NCBI GenBank assembly: GCA_029549705.1
Contig: JAKPIR010000009.1
Location: forward strand, 1-5,476
DNA length: 5,476 nucleotides
Source of the DNA: Pseudomonadota bacterium
GTDB taxonomy: Bacteria; Pseudomonadota; Gammaproteobacteria; Burkholderiales; Methylophilaceae
Direction of reading: 5' to 3'
The translations under genes and the position numbers were made by a program. Within the stretch, counting starts at the first letter, position 1, and each line of letters opens with the position of its first letter. Shown here one piece after another: positions 5,124 to 5,476 of this stretch. Under the pieces are notes generated by a model. It made no database searches, was not told where the DNA came from, and saw only the letters and a program-made list of their open reading frames with translations.

Positions 5124-5476
5124 CTATTGCTGTTTGAGTTTTTCAGCAATCGCCAACACACGCGTGATGCAAGTCAACCCTGCGCCTATCGCAATCACAT
5201 AGGCGGTAATCACAAGGGAAATTTGCGTGCGGCTAACATACCATTCCACCGCCGCTATCAGGCAGCCAAGCGACATGGCAAACATGCGGTGCTGCTTGGC
5301 TAACGGCCCACGAAAATCTTGCACCAGCCCGTTGGCACCACCCAGCAGCCGAATGTAAGCCGTTTTTGCGGCTAACAGCGCGCCCAGCCAGCCCAACCAA
5401 GGCATGGCAACCGCGTAACCGAGCGCCACAATCAGTAACGAATCAGCAATGCGGTCGGGAATCTCATTATATAAAA
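5124..5476 (-). CDS. CDP-alcohol phosphatidyltransferase family protein, C-terminal part (5' end beyond window)
   Basis: The last 116 codons are open to the window edge, so no start codon in the window should be taken as real (a GTG at 5429 is internal). The fragment opens with LYNEIPDRIADSLL, where D7 and D11 are the final D-x3-D of the CDP-alcohol phosphatidyltransferase motif DG-x2-AR-x8-G-x3-D-x3-D. The earlier part of the motif is off the edge. The residue four before D7 is Asn rather than the usual Gly, which fits the YnbA-like group (L-N-E-x-x-D type) rather than PssA or PgsA. Later come GPLAKQHRM (56-64), three or more membrane segments (about 13-36, 64-78 and 85-104) and a charged EKLKQQ end. 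The family joins an alcohol to phosphatidate from CDP-diacylglycerol; the acceptor here is unknown. It leads the operon with the acyltransferase and the cytidylyltransferase, a YnbA/YnbB-like pairing. Confidence 0.85.
   Translation of the reverse strand, partial: LYNEIPDRIADSLLIVALGYAVAMPWLGWLGALLAAKTAYIRLLGGANGLVQDFRGPLAKQHRMFAMSLGCLIAAVEWYVSRTQISLVITAYVIAIGAGLTCITRVLAIAEKLKQQ

Noticed and set aside
1..5476. Mobile elements, CRISPR arrays, tRNA or rRNA genes
   Set aside because: No transposase, integrase, direct-repeat array, tRNA cloverleaf or rRNA sequence was seen. Gene content and composition look uniformly chromosomal.

Overview
The window looks like a piece of a betaproteobacterial chromosome. 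Every gene I can support lies on the minus strand, so the order of transcription runs from high to low coordinates. The phosphatidylserine synthase and 2-isopropylmalate synthase have strongly beta-type sequences, and pssA next to leuA is a familiar betaproteobacterial neighbourhood. Base composition is close to balanced, with AT-leaning third positions in places. A methylotroph of the Methylophilaceae is my best guess from memory of similar proteins, but it is only a guess.

Layout, in direction of transcription. (1) 5476-5124: C-terminal part of a CDP-alcohol phosphatidyltransferase, cut by the window edge. (2) 5111-4494: a PlsC-type acyltransferase. (3) 4484-3504: a CDP-diacylglycerol synthase of the YnbB-like branch. 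These three are packed with gaps of about 10 nt and form an operon. (4) 3439-2645: pssA, after a 64-nt gap holding an extended -10 promoter candidate. (5) 2644-2316: a 329-nt interval with a probable 38-codon membrane-peptide gene (2588-2472), a near-leaderless promoter candidate in front of it, and an inverted repeat upstream of leuA. (6) 2315-762: leuA, complete. (7) 761-572: a non-coding gap with a hairpin. (8) 571-1: N-terminal two thirds of an EamA-type (YedA-like) transporter, cut by the other edge.

Functionally, items 1-4 form a phospholipid-building block. PlsC acylates lysophosphatidate, the CDP-DAG synthase activates phosphatidate with CTP, and two different CDP-alcohol phosphatidyltransferases then attach head groups. 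One is clearly serine (PssA). The other has an unknown acceptor and travels with its own acyltransferase and cytidylyltransferase. LeuA starts leucine biosynthesis and the transporter is an unrelated inner-membrane exporter.

Most of the window is ordinary housekeeping. The parts worth a second look are the small membrane-peptide gene and its promoter, the unassigned head-group cassette, a perfect 18-bp palindrome inside the CDP-DAG synthase gene, and repeated CGCTAGCG-type palindromes.
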